Below are positions 45,019 to 53,817 of a stretch of DNA of 62,912 nucleotides, piece by piece. How positions within the stretch are numbered: position 1 is the first letter of the stretch; each line of letters begins with the position of its first letter. The position numbers and the translations under genes were made by a program. The notes beneath the pieces are model-generated. The model was not told the origin of the DNA. It saw only the letters and a list, made by a program, of their open reading frames with translations, and did not search any database. Source of the DNA: Dysgonomonas sp. ZJ279 (lineage in GTDB: Bacteria; Bacteroidota; Bacteroidia; Bacteroidales; Dysgonomonadaceae); assembly GCF_011039205.1 (NCBI RefSeq), contig NZ_JAAKEL010000019.1, forward strand, positions 1-62,912, in the 5' to 3' direction.

Positions 45019-46190
45019 ATCTGTCATCTGCCACAAAACTCTTTATCGAAGAGCATGAAAACGATGATATCCGTAAACTCGCACTACAAGCCAAGCGGTA
45101 TCCTGAAATTGATATGCAAATGGCTATTCAACAAATAGCCGGCAGACAGACAGCTAAAGAGAAAATTCCGAATTGGCATAAGAATGACGAGTTGCTTTAT
45201 CCTAAGCACATATCTATGGAGCAATGTTCCTCAGAACATACAGCCCAATTCAAAGCCGATTTATTTCACGGAGGCACAATGGTAGATCTGACGGGTGGTT
45301 TCGGTATTGATTTTTCATTTATTGCCAAAAATTTCAAGCAGGCTACATATGTAGAACAACAACCTGAACTTGTCGATATTGCTGCGCATAATTTTACCAA
45401 ATTAGGCTTAAATAATGCAGATGTTGTAAATACAGATGCAATCGCTTATCTGGAAGCAATGCAATCCGTAGATTTGATTTATATAGACCCGGCACGCCGT
45501 AGTTCTACCGGACGGAAAACGGTTTTAATAGAAGATTGCACTCCCAATATTATAGAAATAGAGGAACTATTAGAGCAGAAAGCTAAATATACAATGATCA
45601 AGCTGTCGCCTATGCTCGACATATCTCTTGCCATAAGATCGATGCGTAACATATCGGATGTCTATATAATCAGTGTTGCAAATGAATGTAAAGAGCTTTT
45701 ATTTATCAAGTCTCATGAAAGTAAAAAAACTCAACTACATTGCATCAATATATTAAACAATAAGATCGATCAATTTATTTTTAGTAAAGAGGATGAAGAA
45801 TCAACAACCGTAAACTTTGCTTTCGAATTGGGTAAATATCTCTACGAACCGAATAGTTCCATTACTAAAGGCGGTGCATACAAAAGCATTGCAAAAGCTT
45901 TCGATCTGAACAAACTACATGTTAGCAGCCATCTGTACACATCAGACGAATTACATACAGATTTCTATGGACGTAAATTTGAAATAACGGGCATGTGCAG
46001 TCTTAACAAAAAGGAACTGAAAGAACATTTGCTAAATATAAAACAAGCTAATATAACGACACGCAATTTTCCTCTGTCGACCGATGAACTAAGAAAGCGA
46101 ACCGGTCTTAAGGATGGAGGTGATTTATACATTTTCGCTACTACGCTAGCAGATGATAAAAAAGTACTTATATTCTGTAAAAAATTATAG
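45015..46190 (+). CDS. class I SAM methyltransferase with THUMP-like domain
   Basis: The 391-residue protein has a SAM-binding Rossmann core: MVDLTGGFGIDFSFIAKNF (motif I), YVEQQPELVDIAAHN and VDLIYIDPARRSSTGRK (DPAR catalytic loop). The start (about 1-90) and the end (about 320-391, LNKKELKEHLLNIKQANITT and TGLKDGGDLYIFAT) resemble the THUMP-like domain found on RNA methyltransferases. rRNA or tRNA is the likely substrate; not proven. It is coupled to the TamB-like gene by overlap. Confidence 0.82.
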   Translation: MNLSSATKLFIEEHENDDIRKLALQAKRYPEIDMQMAIQQIAGRQTAKEKIPNWHKNDELLYPKHISMEQCSSEHTAQFKADLFHGGTMVDLTGGFGIDFSFIAKNFKQATYVEQQPELVDIAAHNFTKLGLNNADVVNTDAIAYLEAMQSVDLIYIDPARRSSTGRKTVLIEDCTPNIIEIEELLEQKAKYTMIKLSPMLDISLAIRSMRNISDVYIISVANECKELLFIKSHESKKTQLHCINILNNKIDQFIFSKEDEESTTVNFAFELGKYLYEPNSSITKGGAYKSIAKAFDLNKLHVSSHLYTSDELHTDFYGRKFEITGMCSLNKKELKEHLLNIKQANITTRNFPLSTDELRKRTGLKDGGDLYIFATTLADDKKVLIFCKKL

Positions 46191-46226
46191 AGAGAACTAT
46201 TTTAATCGATATACAATATATTCTAT

Positions 46227-46234
46227 TAATTTTG
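46227..46234 (+). promoter_or_regulatory. promoter -7 box of tilS, almost touching the start codon
   Basis: TAATTTTG matches TAnnTTTG. The tilS ATG follows only 7 bases later (46242), so the message would be leaderless or nearly so. Confidence 0.55.
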
Positions 46235-46241
46235 CAAGAAT

Positions 46242-47561
46242 ATGATTCTATCGAAAGTAAAACAATATATACTTAATCATCAATTACTCGATTCAGGAGA
46301 TAAAATAATTGTGGGTGTAAGTGGCGGAGCTGACTCTGTAGCTATACTCGATATGCTACATCAACTTGGCTACGAATGTATTGTTGCTCACTGCAACTTT
46401 CATCTGCGTAATGAAGAATCGAATCGTGATGCTCTTTTCGTAAAAGACTTATGCAAAACTTATAATCTGAAATTCGATAGTATTGACTTCGATACGAACA
46501 AATACGCGGCAGATAAAGCTATCTCTATTGAAATGGCTGCAAGGGAATTGCGGTATAATTGGTTTGAAGAATTAAGAATTAAGCATAAAGCTGTAAGTAT
46601 AGCGGTAGCTCATCATCAGGATGATTCGGTAGAAACCATTCTTCTCAATCTTATCCGTGGAACAGGTATTCGTGGATTGACAGGTATTTCGGCACAAAAC
46701 GGAAGTATTATCCGTCCATTACTCTGCTTGACAAGAAATGATATAACAAGTTATTTAAGCCAAAGAAATATATCGTATGTCACAGACAGTACTAATAACG
46801 AAGATATTTACACACGTAATAAGATCAGGTTAAATGTAATTCCGCTACTCGAAACAATTAATCCATCTGTAAAAGATTCGATTAGTCAGACAGCCGAATA
46901 TTTACTGCAAGTACAAAATATTTATCTTGACTACATAGATAAAGCAAAGTCAGAGATTCTTAACGGGAATAAAATCGACATAGAAAAGCTCATTAAATAC
47001 AATGAGCCTAAAGCAATTCTGTTCGAAATACTTTCCGTTTATAAATTCAATTCCGAAACTATTGACGGCATTTTCAATGCGTTGAATGGTATATCCGGAA
47101 AAATATTTTACTCGAATACCCATAGGGTATTAAAAGATAGAGGCCAACTTGTTATAAGTGAAAAAGAAGAAACCAACACGAGTAATAACAACTTTGAAAT
47201 AAATGAGGCAACCACCACCCTATTCTCTCCGGTAAATTTCAAAATAGAAACTATCTTCAATAGCCCCAATCTCAATATTGAAAAGGACAAGAATATTTTA
47301 TATATAGATAAAAACAAACTACATTTTCCTCTCACTATCAGACGATGGCAACAAGGCGATTGGTTTATACCTTTCGGCATGAAAGGCAAAAAAAAGGTCA
47401 GTGATTATTTCACCGACCAAAAATTAAGCCTTTTCGAGAAAGAGAATATATGGCTGCTTTGTTCTAAGGATGCTATTGTCTGGATTATCGGACATCGTTC
47501 AGATGACAGGTATCGCATCACAACCACTACCTCAGAAATAATTAAAATAACTCTTATTTAG
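46242..47561 (+). CDS. tilS: tRNA(Ile)-lysidine synthetase
   Basis: The 439-residue enzyme converts C34 to lysidine in tRNA-Ile(CAU) so that it reads AUA. The N-terminal PP-loop ATPase motif is VGVSGGADSVAILDML (about 22-37), followed by AHCNFHLRNEESNRDA and AHHQDDSVETILLNLIRGTG. The C-terminal domain with IRRWQQGDWFIPFGMKGKKK binds tRNA. Stop overlaps the convergent zinc-exporter gene by four bases. This is an essential gene in most bacteria. Confidence 0.96.
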   Translation: MILSKVKQYILNHQLLDSGDKIIVGVSGGADSVAILDMLHQLGYECIVAHCNFHLRNEESNRDALFVKDLCKTYNLKFDSIDFDTNKYAADKAISIEMAARELRYNWFEELRIKHKAVSIAVAHHQDDSVETILLNLIRGTGIRGLTGISAQNGSIIRPLLCLTRNDITSYLSQRNISYVTDSTNNEDIYTRNKIRLNVIPLLETINPSVKDSISQTAEYLLQVQNIYLDYIDKAKSEILNGNKIDIEKLIKYNEPKAILFEILSVYKFNSETIDGIFNALNGISGKIFYSNTHRVLKDRGQLVISEKEETNTSNNNFEINEATTTLFSPVNFKIETIFNSPNLNIEKDKNILYIDKNKLHFPLTIRRWQQGDWFIPFGMKGKKKVSDYFTDQKLSLFEKENIWLLCSKDAIVWIIGHRSDDRYRITTTTSEIIKITLI

Positions 47562-48478
47562 CAACCACATTTGTCAGCGGCAGTGCATAATTCCCGCCCT
47601 TCTGTCTGAATAGTTATATGTTTTATTCCAAACTCTTTATTAATAGTATACTTTGCTCTCTCTAATATAGAATCCCTATCCGCATCAGGTTGTACACGCA
47701 AATGAACTGTCATAGAAATAAACTCGGAAGTGATCATCCAGATATGCAAATCGTGCACTTCTATAACACCATCTAGCGATTTTAATATATCCATTACTTT
47801 ATCCGAATCTACACTTCTCGGTTTAGCTTCCATCAGTATGTTTACCGACTCTTTCAGGACATTCCACCCACTATAAAGTACGAGTAACGATACAATCATA
47901 CTAGCAATCGGGTCAGCAATATACCAGCCAAATGCAATGATAAGAACAGCTGCAATAATAGCACCTACAGAACCTAACAAGTCGCCAAGTACATGTAAGA
48001 AAGCACTGCGAACATTTAGGTTATCTTTTGTCGATCCCTGCGAATATAGAATCCAAGCAACGAGAATATTAATAAGCAAGCCAATTGTAGAAATGATTAT
48101 CATACCCTTACCCATTACACTGGGAGGTTCTGATAGCCGCCCTATGGCTTCGTGGAAAATATAAACAGAAAGTACGATTAGTACGATTCCATTTAGTAAT
48201 GCTGCTAAAATCTCGAATCGCTTATATCCATAGGTTTTAGAAGCGGTTGCTGCCCTAGCACCAAAAATTAAAGCACTCAAACTTAAACCCAAGGCTACTG
48301 CATCACTCAACATATGCCCTGCATCAGACAGCAAAGCCAAGCTATTGGTTAAAAATCCTCCAATAAATTCGACAACCATAAAACCTGCAATCAGAATAAA
48401 ACTAATTGTCAGTGCTTTTTTATTTGCATTATGCGTATGATTGTGTCCACCACTAGAATGGTCGTGATTGTGTCCCAT
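47558..48478 (-). CDS. CDF-family zinc/cation exporter (CzcD/ZitB-like)
   Basis: The 306-residue transporter has six membrane helices (from about 23) with the metal-site pattern HxxxD (SLALLSDAGHMLSDAVALGL) and a second in helix V (LHVLGDLLGSVGAIIAAVLI). The start is His-rich (MGHNHDHSSGGHNHTHN). A cytoplasmic domain (about 205-306) ends in LCTAADKCGC, which may bind metal. It exports zinc and related ions in exchange for protons. Confidence 0.92.
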   Translation of the reverse strand: MGHNHDHSSGGHNHTHNANKKALTISFILIAGFMVVEFIGGFLTNSLALLSDAGHMLSDAVALGLSLSALIFGARAATASKTYGYKRFEILAALLNGIVLIVLSVYIFHEAIGRLSEPPSVMGKGMIIISTIGLLINILVAWILYSQGSTKDNLNVRSAFLHVLGDLLGSVGAIIAAVLIIAFGWYIADPIASMIVSLLVLYSGWNVLKESVNILMEAKPRSVDSDKVMDILKSLDGVIEVHDLHIWMITSEFISMTVHLRVQPDADRDSILERAKYTINKEFGIKHITIQTEGRELCTAADKCGC

Positions 48479-48508
48479 TATAATTTCATTTATTATTTAT
48501 AAGTAAAA

Positions 48509-48545
48509 AGAGCAAGAGTAAAGATATAATCCTTTCCCTTGCTCT
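48509..48545 (-). terminator. terminator after rho
   Basis: On the minus strand AGAGCAAG (48545-48538) pairs with CTTGCTCT (48516-48509), then TTTTT. The loop is long (21 bases), so efficiency may be moderate. Confidence 0.55.
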
Positions 48546-48570
48546 CCATAATATTTTAGTCGAAATCTTC

Positions 48571-50490
48571 TTAATCGTCGTTCATAGAGATAAGGAATTC
48601 ATCATTATTTATCGTCTTTCTCAATCTGTTTTCTAAAAACTGCATTGCTTCTACAGAATTCATATCAGACAAGAAGTTACGAAGTACCCACATACGGCTT
48701 AATGTATCTTTACTCAACAGCAGATCATCGCGACGTGTACTAGATGCTATTATATCAACAGCCGGGAATATACGTTTGTTCGATAATTTACGGTCAAGTT
48801 GCAATTCCATATTACCTGTACCTTTAAATTCTTCGAATATCACATCATCCATTTTAGATCCTGTTTCGGTCAATGCTGTTGCAATGATCGTTAATGAACC
48901 TCCGTTTTCGATATTACGTGCTGCTCCGAAAAAGCGTTTAGGCTTGTGCAATGCATTGGCATCCACACCACCGGTCAATACTTTACCCGATGCCGGCTGT
49001 ACTGTATTGTATGCACGTGCAAGACGTGTAATAGAGTCAAGTAGAATAACAACATCATGACCACACTCTACCATGCGTTTTGCTTTATTGAGTACAATCT
49101 CTGCAATTTTCACATGACGGTCGGCCGGTTCGTCAAATGTAGAAGCAATCACTTCTGCATTCACGCTACGTTCCATATCAGTAACCTCTTCGGGACGTTC
49201 GTCGATCAGAAGTACAATCATATATACTTCCGGGTGATTGTTTGCAATAGCATTAGCTACGTCTTTCAATAGAGTCGTCTTACCTGTTTTTGGCTGAGCT
49301 ACGATCAAACCACGCTGACCTTTACCTATCGGAGAAAACAAATCAACTACACGACACGATAAATTATCGTTACGTCCACTTGTCAATGTGAATTTCTCAT
49401 CAGGAAAAAGCGGTTTCAAATGATCGAAAGGAACTCGGTCGCGAACTTCGTCCGGAGTGCGTCCGTTTATTCTATCTACTTTAACCAACGGGAAAAACTT
49501 CTCTGATTCTTTAGGAGGGCGAATTGGGCCTTCTACCACATCACCAGTTTTCAATCCGAATAAACGGATTTGAGATTGTGATATGTATACATCGTCAGGC
49601 GAAGACATATAATTGTAATCCGATGAGCGAAGGAAACCATAGCCTTCCTGCATTATCTCAAGCACACCCGAAGCAGAAAGAATACCCTCAAAGTCAAATA
49701 GCTTTTCTTGAGGTTGATTATTTTGTCTTTGGTGTTGGTTGTTATTTTGCGATTGCTGTTTATTCTTCGATTGATTTACAGGTTCTTGTACTATTTCAAT
49801 CGGTGCAACGTCCTGATCGACTTCGAGTGGTGCTAATAAAGGCAATCCTTCTACAATCGGAGCAGGCTCTTGTTCTCTTTGTTTGTTTGAACGGAAAACC
49901 AGCTGAGTTGGTTTGCTTCCCGATTGGGGTTGTACCTGCGGTTGAACTGGTTGCGGTTGTGGCTTATTCTCTATTACAGTCGAAACCGGTGCAGTATTTT
50001 CTTTCACTTCAGAAGTATTTTTCTTTACAATAATATCTTTCTGAGCTTTTTTCGCTTCTTGCGGTTGAACAGATTTTTCAGCAGGAGCTTTAACTTCTGG
50101 TTGAATTTCCGTTTTAGCCTCCGGTTGAATTATTTTTTCCTGTACAGGCTTAGCTTCTGCTTGTGGTTGAGCCTTTGCTTTTTCTTTATTTTCGGTCTTA
50201 ACCTCTTTTTTCTCAGCAACAACAGGTGTCTTCTTTTCCTGAGGTGCTGGTTTTGCAGGCTTATTCTTGCCTGCTGCAAAAGCTTTTTTCTTTTGCTCTA
50301 TTCTGTCTTCACTTTGATAGCTTTCGGAATTCTTGTTGCGAGCTTCAGAAATAGCTTGCTCATCGAGAATTTTATAGATAAGCTCATCCTTTTTGTATGC
50401 ATCAGGACGTCTTATGCCAAGCTCTTTTGCGATAGTTCTTAGTTCGATGGTGAGCTTTTCGTTAAGCTCAAGAATATTGTATATACGCAT
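48571..50490 (-). CDS. rho: transcription termination factor Rho with a long insert
   Basis: The 639-residue hexameric RNA helicase is about 220 residues longer than E. coli Rho (419). The N-terminal helical domain (1-50: [20 protein letters not shown]) is separated from the RNA-binding domain (about 265-350: [32 protein letters not shown]) by a low-complexity region rich in K, E, P and Q (about 55-260). The ATPase core has Walker [11 protein letters not shown] and the [16 protein letters not shown]-type stretch, and [20 protein letters not shown] forms the Q/R loops. Inserts of this kind are known in Bacteroidota Rho and can promote phase separation. Standalone gene. Confidence 0.97.
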   Translation of the reverse strand: MRIYNILELNEKLTIELRTIAKELGIRRPDAYKKDELIYKILDEQAISEARNKNSESYQSEDRIEQKKKAFAAGKNKPAKPAPQEKKTPVVAEKKEVKTENKEKAKAQPQAEAKPVQEKIIQPEAKTEIQPEVKAPAEKSVQPQEAKKAQKDIIVKKNTSEVKENTAPVSTVIENKPQPQPVQPQVQPQSGSKPTQLVFRSNKQREQEPAPIVEGLPLLAPLEVDQDVAPIEIVQEPVNQSKNKQQSQNNNQHQRQNNQPQEKLFDFEGILSASGVLEIMQEGYGFLRSSDYNYMSSPDDVYISQSQIRLFGLKTGDVVEGPIRPPKESEKFFPLVKVDRINGRTPDEVRDRVPFDHLKPLFPDEKFTLTSGRNDNLSCRVVDLFSPIGKGQRGLIVAQPKTGKTTLLKDVANAIANNHPEVYMIVLLIDERPEEVTDMERSVNAEVIASTFDEPADRHVKIAEIVLNKAKRMVECGHDVVILLDSITRLARAYNTVQPASGKVLTGGVDANALHKPKRFFGAARNIENGGSLTIIATALTETGSKMDDVIFEEFKGTGNMELQLDRKLSNKRIFPAVDIIASSTRRDDLLLSKDTLSRMWVLRNFLSDMNSVEAMQFLENRLRKTINNDEFLISMNDD

Positions 50491-51230
50491 GTATAACTAT
50501 GTTTATATTTATTTGATTCATTTATTGGGAAAGAGGATATACTTTGGTAAAAGCTTACGATATAATTAATTTGAACAAAAAATTTAAGGACTAAAATCGA
50601 GACAATCTTATAATTGATTTCTATTCATCTCAAAAGTTTGTAAGGAAGTCTCAGCGATCACTACTTCGTGAACATTAAGAGAAACTTTGTATTTATGGTT
50701 CTTATATAAAATTTCAGTACTATGCTATATCAAAATAGCGCATTACCTAAATTGATATTGATAACCAATACTTAAATCTTCGGATAAAAATAAATGAGAG
50801 AGCCTTCTGTTTTCACCAAAATAGAATATAGCTCCTTTAAAATTACAATATCTAGCTTTACCAAATTACAAATGATTATAAGTATTCATTTATATTATTT
50901 ATGTAATGGTAATATATATAATGGAGTTTAATTATTCATTTGGAATTGCAAAGCTATTACATTTTTTTCTTATTTCAAAATTAATGCACAACATGTTTAG
51001 TTATAAATATGACAATTTTGACATTTTCTTTATAATTATTGTAAAAAATGAATTTACACATGTAATACTTCTATACTTAGCTCTTTAGCCGGAGTGTTAT
51101 TTACGACACAACAATCGTTCCTTTCCGTAAAATAGCTATAAATTAGAATTAAATAAATGGAAATTGTGGTTTAACATATACGATTTTCAGATATAACTTA
51201 TTATTATCGGTATATTGTGCAACAACCATG
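50491..51230. other. 740-base intergenic region without a supported gene
   Basis: Very AT-rich. A 60-codon frame at 50906-51088 is mostly F, I, L, Y and K and does not look like a real protein. It contains the rho promoter side on the left. No repeat or RNA structure was recognised by eye. Confidence 0.5.
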
Positions 51231-51995
51231 TTATTTATCTTTTAATTGATCTTTAATTTCACTTATTTCTTTACGCAATGACTTATTTTCCTTATCCATC
51301 TCTATCACATACAAAGTCAACTCTTCTATTTTTTGCAATAATTTTATTTGCATATTACCAACATCGATTCCGGTTTCTCCCACTTCTGCTTCAGAAGGAA
51401 TATTAGGCAAATGTCCGTATTTACTGATGTGTGTCTCCACTTCAGAAAGAGTTTTCAGATCGTAATTTGGTTTGAAAACAAAATCAGCCCATCCTGTAGC
51501 TTCTATTTTCACTTCTTTGGCTCGGATAGTGCCATTGACATCTAATTCATGTAAAGGCTTAGATGTATTTATTCCTATTTTGCCATCATGGGTAATACGC
51601 ATTCTTTCTTCTAATCCTATAGTTTCGGTAGTCCATCCACCCAAATGATTAGTGTAAAAAACTAGGTGTGTTTTTTGCACCAAAGCTCCCATTGCATTTT
51701 CACCTTCATATATGTTATACCTTTCTCCTGCAATACGGGCTCCGACTTGATATTGTACTCTATCCCGGAATCCCGAAAAATCTAAATATAAGGTACCGCT
51801 TCTAGCCCCAACAGGGACATATCTATTTCCAAGAGTATTCCCCTCCTGCCATCCACTTCGTCCTATTATGATTCCTGCTTCATAATTACTATTCCAAGTA
51901 CCATTCACTTGTACATTTCCATTAATTATCTGATTTTGGCCATATCCAACCAAACATACCATCACAAGAATCAAAAATATTACCGTTTTTTTCAC
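51231..51995 (-). CDS. secreted fibre-like protein with C-terminal coiled coil (paralogue 1)
   Basis: Preferred start is the GTG at 51995, giving a signal peptide (MKKTVIFLILVMVCLVGYGQ); the frame extends to 52082. The 255-residue product has beta-rich strands, then the widespread Bacteroidota module with KPLHELDVNGTIRAKEVKIE, TGWADFVFKPNYDLKTLSEV, GHLPNIPSEAEVGETGIDVG and a coiled coil (LLQKIEELTLYVIEMDKENK). It resembles tail-fibre trimer tips but is secreted by the cell itself. It is about 75% alike with the second copy over the C-terminal part by eye. Function unknown, probably a surface fibre. Confidence 0.72.
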   Translation of the reverse strand: MKKTVIFLILVMVCLVGYGQNQIINGNVQVNGTWNSNYEAGIIIGRSGWQEGNTLGNRYVPVGARSGTLYLDFSGFRDRVQYQVGARIAGERYNIYEGENAMGALVQKTHLVFYTNHLGGWTTETIGLEERMRITHDGKIGINTSKPLHELDVNGTIRAKEVKIEATGWADFVFKPNYDLKTLSEVETHISKYGHLPNIPSEAEVGETGIDVGNMQIKLLQKIEELTLYVIEMDKENKSLRKEISEIKDQLKDK

Positions 51996-52111
51996 ATCAT
52001 TAAAATTTAAGGTTTGTACTATACTTGATATTTTCTCGCTATATATAATTAATTTTACTGCAATGTACAAAAGTGTATGCAATCTTAAAGTTTAAAATAT
52101 AAAGATATGTA

Positions 52112-52144
52112 AAAAGACAGCTACTGCTAAGTAGCTGTCTTTTT
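52112..52144 (-). terminator. terminator after DinB-like gene
   Basis: AAAAGACAGCTAC (52112-52124) pairs with GTAGCTGTCTTTT (52132 region to 52144), six- to seven-base loop; A-run and T-run on the two sides make it usable in both directions. Confidence 0.85.
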
Positions 52145-52162
52145 ATAATACCCAATTATGTT

Positions 52163-52642
52163 TCAGTTATTGATCAATTCATCAATCTCGTCAAGATGAA
52201 GTTCTAAATGCCTAAGATAGTCCATAATCATATCTTTCAGACTTACTTCTTTTCCCAGAGCAGAAATCCATTTACAATCAAGTTTATCCGGATCGACATT
52301 CTTCATAACATGTATTATATGCAGATTACTATATTTCCATAATTGTACTAATAGAAACCAGTCTTCTTTCTGATAATTTTGTATTGCAATCCACCTGTCG
52401 TTATTTCCATTTGTAGCATAATTCGGAAAGATTAAAGGATTTTCATTATACTGCAAATGAATGATACGATGGAGATTATTAGATGCCGAATCAATCATAT
52501 GACCAGTAATCTGTTTTATTGTGCGATTCTGACAATTTCTTTTCAACGCTACAACTTCTGCATCTAATGCGGATAATTTAATTTCCCATTTCGAAACCAG
52601 TTCAAAAACCCCTTCAGTTATTACTGCAAATTCCTGTATCAT
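52163..52642 (-). CDS. DinB-like four-helix metal-binding protein
   Basis: The 159-residue protein is a DinB/YfiT-like four-helix bundle. Metal-site histidines appear in TGHMIDSASNNLHRIIHL and at the end in RHLELHLDEIDEL. Members include bacillithiol-type transferases and stress proteins; this one cannot be assigned to a substrate. It stands between the two fibre-like paralogues, separated by terminators. Confidence 0.75.
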   Translation of the reverse strand: MIQEFAVITEGVFELVSKWEIKLSALDAEVVALKRNCQNRTIKQITGHMIDSASNNLHRIIHLQYNENPLIFPNYATNGNNDRWIAIQNYQKEDWFLLVQLWKYSNLHIIHVMKNVDPDKLDCKWISALGKEVSLKDMIMDYLRHLELHLDEIDELINN

Positions 52643-52701
52643 ATTGTTATTAATTAGAGAGTGAATTTATGCTACAAATATAATTATCTATACAAATAGT
52701 A

Positions 52702-52732
52702 GTGTCAGAAATTATTGAATAATTTCTGACAC
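52702..52732 (-). terminator. palindrome after the second fibre-like gene
   Basis: A 15-base perfect palindrome (52702-52716 with 52718-52732, GTGTCAGAAATT...). T-run after the stem is weak. It lies between two minus-strand genes and may end the upstream one or act as a protein site. Confidence 0.5.
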
Positions 52733-52791
52733 ACCCTAAAATATATAAACTGGAATTTTATGCGCAAACAATGCGCAAGTTTTAAGTTTGG

Positions 52792-53466
52792 TTACTTATC
52801 CTCCAACTCTTTTACTCGTTTCTCCAATTCTGAGTTTTTTTTATCCTGCTCTATTATGTACAAAGTTAGCTCCTCTATTTTTTGTAAAAGTTTTGCTTGC
52901 ATCTCTCCTATACTAATGCCATTCTCTTTTACTTCTATTTCAGAAGGAATATCCGGAAGATGTTTATTTTCTATTATATGATTTTCTACTTCTGACAATG
53001 TAGGTAATTTATAGTCTTCAGCGAAAACAAAGTCTGCCCATCCTGTTGCTTCGATCTTTACTTCTTTGGCACGGATAGTACCGTTGACATCAAGTGTAGA
53101 TGACGGTTGGGCAACTCCAATACCAACATTACCATCTGACCTAACAATAAACCATTCATGAAAATATTTTGTATCCCAACGTGTTGTACCAACAACCAAA
53201 CGATCTGTTTTATCTGTAGTATCTCCTATATTTATCTTTAGATCAGTAATCTCCCTTTCTGATGTATATTTAGCAAACCATATAGGGTCATTACTATAAT
53301 CGGTTCCCTGTAGATACAACCTTGAGCCTTCACCCCATTTTCCATTAACATGCCTCCCGATCACAATATCGCCTGTTGTTGTTAACGATCCGTTGATCTC
53401 TTGGCTTTGAGCCACTATTCTACAAGCAATTACCAATAAAGCTGTAAATAACATTATCTTTTTCAT
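52792..53466 (-). CDS. secreted fibre-like protein with C-terminal coiled coil (paralogue 2)
   Basis: The 224-residue protein starts with a signal peptide (MKKIMLFTALLVIACRIVAQ). The C-terminal half repeats the module of the 51231-51995 gene: STLDVNGTIRAKEVKIEATG, WADFVFAEDYKLPTLSEVEN, KHLPDIPSEIEVKENGISIG and a coiled coil. N-terminal halves differ, so the two share a tail but carry different heads. Function unknown; surface fibre is an inference. Confidence 0.7.
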   Translation of the reverse strand: MKKIMLFTALLVIACRIVAQSQEINGSLTTTGDIVIGRHVNGKWGEGSRLYLQGTDYSNDPIWFAKYTSEREITDLKINIGDTTDKTDRLVVGTTRWDTKYFHEWFIVRSDGNVGIGVAQPSSTLDVNGTIRAKEVKIEATGWADFVFAEDYKLPTLSEVENHIIENKHLPDIPSEIEVKENGISIGEMQAKLLQKIEELTLYIIEQDKKNSELEKRVKELEDK

Positions 53467-53817
53467 CTTATTAAAATTTAAAGTTTTAGAAAAAAAATAG
53501 CTTTAAAGATCTTAGAAAAAAATAAAGCCTTGATAATAAAATTATCAAGGTTTGAGGTTCCTGGCGGAGCTTTGAGCTCTGATGTAACCTATTTATTTTC
53601 AAAGAAATAGTTCAATTTTTCGTTTGCTACTGTAAAACAAATGTAAAACAGTGGGTTTTTACATTTATACGCTACAAAGATAATCATAAATATCATATAT
53701 ACAAAGAGTTACGATAGTTTTTAGTTCGAATACCAAAGAAACCCTATTGTGATTTTAATTGCCTCATAATCAGATAATTAGAAATATTCTTTTTGTCACT
53801 GTAAAACAAATTGAAAA
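53467..53817. other. intergenic region, possible left junction of the mobile island
   Basis: It holds a terminator hairpin at 53528-53550, then an unexplained palindromic patch GAGCTTTGAGCTC (53568-53582 region), and two direct copies of ACTGTAAAACAAA at 53629-53641 and 53798-53810. Repeated TGTAAAAC-type words are common near attachment sites of tyrosine-recombinase elements in Bacteroidota, but no recombinase gene is visible. Confidence 0.4.
53528..53550 (-). terminator. terminator at the end of the Fic gene transcript
   Basis: CCTTGATAAT (53528-53537) pairs with ATTATCAAGG (53541-53550); on the minus strand a CTTTATTTTTTT tract follows. Confidence 0.7.

Noticed and set aside
50906-51088. 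60-codon frame in the rho intergenic gap
   Set aside because: Composition is almost only F, I, L, Y, K and N; typical of AT-rich noncoding DNA.
53555-53600. tRNA 3' end as integration target
   Set aside because: The stretch around GGTTCCTGGCGGAGC has no TTCGANNCC arm and does not fold with neighbours into a tRNA acceptor.
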